Below, piece by piece: positions 60,501 to 64,000 of a DNA stretch of 64,000 nt. Each line of letters starts with the position of its first letter. The first letter of the stretch is position 1. This stretch comes from Struthidea cinerea (lineage: Eukaryota > Chordata > Aves > Passeriformes > Corcoracidae): contig VZTI01005023.1 in assembly GCA_013397865.1 (NCBI GenBank), positions 346,967-410,966 on the forward strand, written 5' to 3'. Below the pieces are notes generated by a model. It was not told the origin of the DNA and made no database searches. It saw only the letters and a list, made by a program, of their open reading frames with translations. The translations under genes and the position numbers were made by a program.

Positions 60501-63500
60501 TTAAACAATCCTTCAGTATTTTACTTTCATTTCACTAGATAAATATGCCTTTGCCTAGTTGAGTGGTATTCTCTTGATCTAAACTTGTAGTGAATGCAGA
60601 GCAGGATGTGTAATTAAGTGTAACCAATAACAAGATTTCCAGACTCAAAGCAGAAGTCCAGAAAAGATCTGAATTCAATCATATTGTTTCTACTACTCTT
60701 CCAAACCAGCTTTTTTTCTTTAAAGTATATAATGTTATATGTAAATACCTTCTGTTTAGCCTAGGGAATGAAGAAGGAAATAGAAAAGAGAGGTAAGAGC
60801 CATGACTTGCTTAGGTTGGTGGTTAATCCATTTCCTACTCCCCCATGCTTCAAGTTACCTTTCTCCTTAAAACAAGGTAGAAACATTTTTTTCTACTAAT
60901 ATAATTTCCAAGCTGAATACCAATTACTTAAGAAGATGACTTGGTTCTTAATTTTAAAGGCAGAACAGACATAGTTTGTAGGCAAGACAAGTCACTGCAT
61001 TCTCAATTACCTTGATTTTATTGACATACCAAACCATTTGACACAGTCCTAATGCAGCAGACAGTTACTGTGTTGAGTTCTGCTCTAGAGGTAGGTGATT
61101 CTAATGGGACTAAGAAGGAGGGTTTGGCTGGTTTTTGTCAAGCATCAAAAATCTGATAAGGTTTAACAAGGTCTTCTGCTCACCCACTGCCAGGACCATG
61201 CGCACACACATCTCATGATGCAATGTGCAGTTTGGCTTCACCACACGTCTAGAAAATACACTATTTTCTGCTGCACTTACCTTAAGCCCCTGTTAATATT
61301 TGTGTTCTCATCCAGAGGCCTTTTGAGAAAGACAGTAGACCATGACCAACATGAATTTTTGTAAGGAATCGTGTCAAGGTTGGCTGTCTTAGAGTAAGCA
61401 CAACACAAGTTGCTGGAGAGCCAAGAGAGCTACTCAAGGAAAAATTATAATATGAACACCCTAATTCATTAATTTTAGAAGCCATTATGAAGTATTTTCC
61501 AGTTCCTTAATGTGAAAGGCTATAATCACTCACCCTATAAGGGTGAGTATTTGAAGCTTGAACATAATCCTGAACACTAGAAAATTCCAGGCAGATAGAA
61601 GTAAGCTAATGTGTCCGTACATAGGAAGCAAAAGCAGCACAGCTGCAGTAGGGCGGCAGAAATTTGATATGGTGGAATTTTCCAGTAAAGGCCTGGATGT
61701 CTCATCAAATTGATGGTGCTATTTGTGAAGATGACCCATTTTCAGAAACAGCATGTCTATTTTCATACTACATATAACTTCATGTTGCATGATACTCAAA
61801 TATAATTACAGTGCCAGGTATGTCTCACATCTCAGAAAAAGGTCTACTTTGGCAAACATCTTTTAAATCCTGATAACTGCATGAAAGCAGCTTTATTGGA
61901 ATTTACAATCGCTGTTGACCAGATCAGTGGCTGTAATAGCAAACTTGTGAAATAGTAAATAATGATGCCATTTCTTACTAATAAAGATATGTTCAAATGA
62001 AGTGTTTTTTAAGAAAGCAGGATGCAAAGTTATGGACCTAGGAAGGAGGAACAAAGAGAATGCCACAAGAGAACAGCAAACTGTGATTTTGCTCAGGCTC
62101 CCTTACATCTATTTCATCCTCTGAGGAAGAATCTCTGTTCTTTTCCCAGTTGTTACCAATCCTTGCTGTATTTGAAAGATAAGTCAGTCATCCAGATATG
62201 TTTCAGCACACAGCAACTTGAGCATGACAAATTTGTTGTGGATTTGGGGGTTTTGTGGTTTTTTGGTTTGGGGGAGAGGTTTTGTGCAAGTGTGGATGAG
62301 ATTCTGTTTTCACTAAATTATTGATTTGTAGCAGAAAAAAACGAGTATGTAATACCACTGCAAAGCCGGCACTCACTTAATACAGTCTTTCCCCACAAAT
62401 GCTAGAGAATCTGTAGCAATCAAAACAATCAGATTTTGTGATAGCATTAGGCTGATCTGCTGCAGAAGAATTCAGAAGTGAAATAAGAAAAAGGTGGATG
62501 TCTGATTAAAAAGAAACAAAAATACCCCAAAACTTTCTGATTCCCTTTTACTGGTATTTAAGTCTGCAAGACTCATACTTTATACATGGCCGTAGTCACA
62601 TTTCATAGATTACATTCTTACATGTGAGTGCATTTTACCAGTTCAATGAAACGTTTTCATACTAATGTAAAAATAAATTGTAAGGGTCAAAACTGCCGTT
62701 TCTAGTGCTCATTTTACTGTGAGGCGGCATTTTTCTATGATTGTGTATTACTGCTCTTGTAGGCCCATTTTTCTGCTAATTTTTGACTGGGTGTTTTTGC
62801 CCTCCTACACTCTGATGCATATTTCCACCGCAGTAATTTTTTTAAAGCTGAAGCCAGTTCCAAGCTAAGAACCTTCTTTAAGCTATAAAAGCCCATTTAA
62901 ATATACTGTAGGACTTCTCTTTGTCTTTCTTATTTTTTCTTGATCACAACTTTTCTCTGTAAAAGATTGAAAGCTTCTACACTCTTGAAAATATTCAGAT
63001 CAACTTCCTTTCCCTCTGTAGATGCCCATGGGACACCATCCTCAAGCAAGCTAGTTCACACCTGGAGGTTAATAGTTGAGATAGTTTTTTTATGTCTCAC
63101 CATACAGAAACTTCTAAATGACTCAACAAACTTTTTGTAGTCCTCTAAAAGAATACCGTCATGGAAGCTTGTTGTCTGTTTTTGATGTGAGCAGCAGACC
63201 CCCGAAGCCAATGGATTTGAGAACAGATGCCTCCAACAGCTCTTTTGTGAAACCCAGCAACACAAAGTGTTATTTTTGTACCATTTAGTACGTTTGCAAC
63301 CCACATCCTTGGGCCTTTAGACAGCATACTCTGAAATCACCTAGGTTTTCTAGAATCCTGGACCAAATCTCCCCATTCCATTTTCGGATGACACCTACAG
63401 CTGCCACACAGAATATTACACGGCTCTGTGACTTCCAGTATCAACTTTGTTTTTATCTGTTGCTCTACTTTGGGGTTCAGCTGTTCTGCTAAGCAGCATC

Positions 63501-63840
63501 AGTAACATGATGGGTGATATGACCATGTCCTGACTTAGCTTCCAATCTTTAACAGCACTTTTGGCAACTTTACATGAAAGATATTTTTCCATTTATCTGA
63601 GAGATCAATGTCATCACTCGCTGACCTGACTTGCCTGCCACTATAAATGTTGTTTGCCATTTTGTGAAAGATGAGAGAAACCACACGAACTCGCCCAATG
63701 TGTTGCCAGGCTCATTTCTCAGCCGAATCACCTAATTTACCTCACATCTAGAATATCTGTAGTGAGGTGAGGTAGGAAATATCTGTAGGCTTTCCCCTCT
63801 TCTTAATCCATGATGTTGGAAGAATCTATTGGTCCTCTTG
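54501..63840. other. intergenic region downstream of OSTF1
   Basis: AT-rich sequence without recognisable exons. By synteny the next gene to the right should be PCSK5, far beyond this window in mammals. Local features are only a 31-bp imperfect tandem duplication (54659-54720) and A/T homopolymers. The scattered frames of 60-118 codons show no domains, splice consistency or codon pattern that would support a gene. Confidence 0.7.
54659..54720. repeat. 31-bp imperfect tandem duplication
   Basis: GCTCTTGTGAAAGACTGGGG + ATAAATGAAAA is followed directly by GCTCTTGCAAAAGTCTGGGG + ATAAATGAAAA, with three differences. Probably slippage. Confidence 0.88.
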
Positions 63841-63847
63841 GGTTTTG

Positions 63848-63950
63848 TTAGTGATCTAGTGGAAGGTGTCCCTGACCATGGCAGGGAGGTTAGAACTAGA
63901 TGATCATTAAGCTCCCTTCCTAACCAAACTATCCTGTGTTTCTGTGATTG
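63848..63950 (+). mobile_element. CR1 LINE 3'-end fragment
   Basis: GTGATCTAGTGGAAGGTGTC, CCTGACCATGGCAGGGAGGT, TAGAACTAGATGATCATTAA, CTCCCTTCCTAACCAAACTA and TCTGTGATTG follow the CR1 3' end step by step. 5'-truncated, inactive. Confidence 0.9.
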
Positions 63951-64000
63951 AAACCTGGCTTTAAAATTCCTGAGGAAGTTTTCATCCTTGCTGGTAGGAG

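Overview
This is vertebrate nuclear DNA, almost certainly from a bird. The gene order CARNMT1 - NMRK1 - OSTF1 is the one known from human 9q21. The interspersed repeats are avian in type: CR1 LINE 3' ends and LTR-like elements with bird-style polyadenylation/U5 regions. In birds this human chromosome 9 segment is normally carried on the Z chromosome; that placement is inferred from synteny, not read from the sequence. Nothing bacterial or phage-like is present. No CRISPR array, operon or tRNA was found. Three protein genes could be rebuilt exon by exon with consistent splice sites and reading phase.

Layout. (1) 1-75 is a GC-rich repeat cut by the window edge. (2) 76-21985, minus strand: CARNMT1 (carnosine N-methyltransferase), eight coding exons, 444 codons from the first ATG, plus a probable 3' UTR of up to about 2.7 kb. 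(3) 21.4-22.8 kb is the CARNMT1 CpG-rich promoter. It contains a minisatellite of twelve identical 55-bp units directly upstream of the start codon. (4) 22.8-27.3 kb is intergenic and holds an LTR-like element, old repeat debris, two hairpin or duplication curiosities and the probable NMRK1 3' UTR. (5) 27288-32376, minus strand: NMRK1 (nicotinamide riboside kinase 1), seven coding exons, 203 codons. (6) 34.4-35.8 kb is a CpG island with a 276-nt assembly gap, the shared head-to-head promoter region of NMRK1 and OSTF1. (7) 35239-52971, plus strand: OSTF1 (osteoclast-stimulating factor 1; SH3 plus ankyrin repeats), ten coding exons, 214 codons, with an 11.5-kb first intron. (8) About 54.1-64.0 kb is gene-free as far as can be seen, with an LTR-like segment and a CR1 3' end.

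The three genes do not form a pathway. CARNMT1 methylates histidine imidazole in carnosine, NMRK1 feeds NAD+ salvage, and OSTF1 is a cytoplasmic adaptor. Their proximity is conserved synteny, and NMRK1/OSTF1 share a divergent promoter region. All three look intact. The features that most deserve a second look are the 55-bp promoter minisatellite, a GC-AG intron in CARNMT1, a stop codon in NMRK1 that overlaps a perfect splice-donor consensus, a 90-bp exact duplication flanking the CARNMT1 promoter, and a 20-bp perfect hairpin with a competing fold in CARNMT1 intron 3. I found no convincing new biological system. The long readings through the minisatellite and the gap are artefacts.
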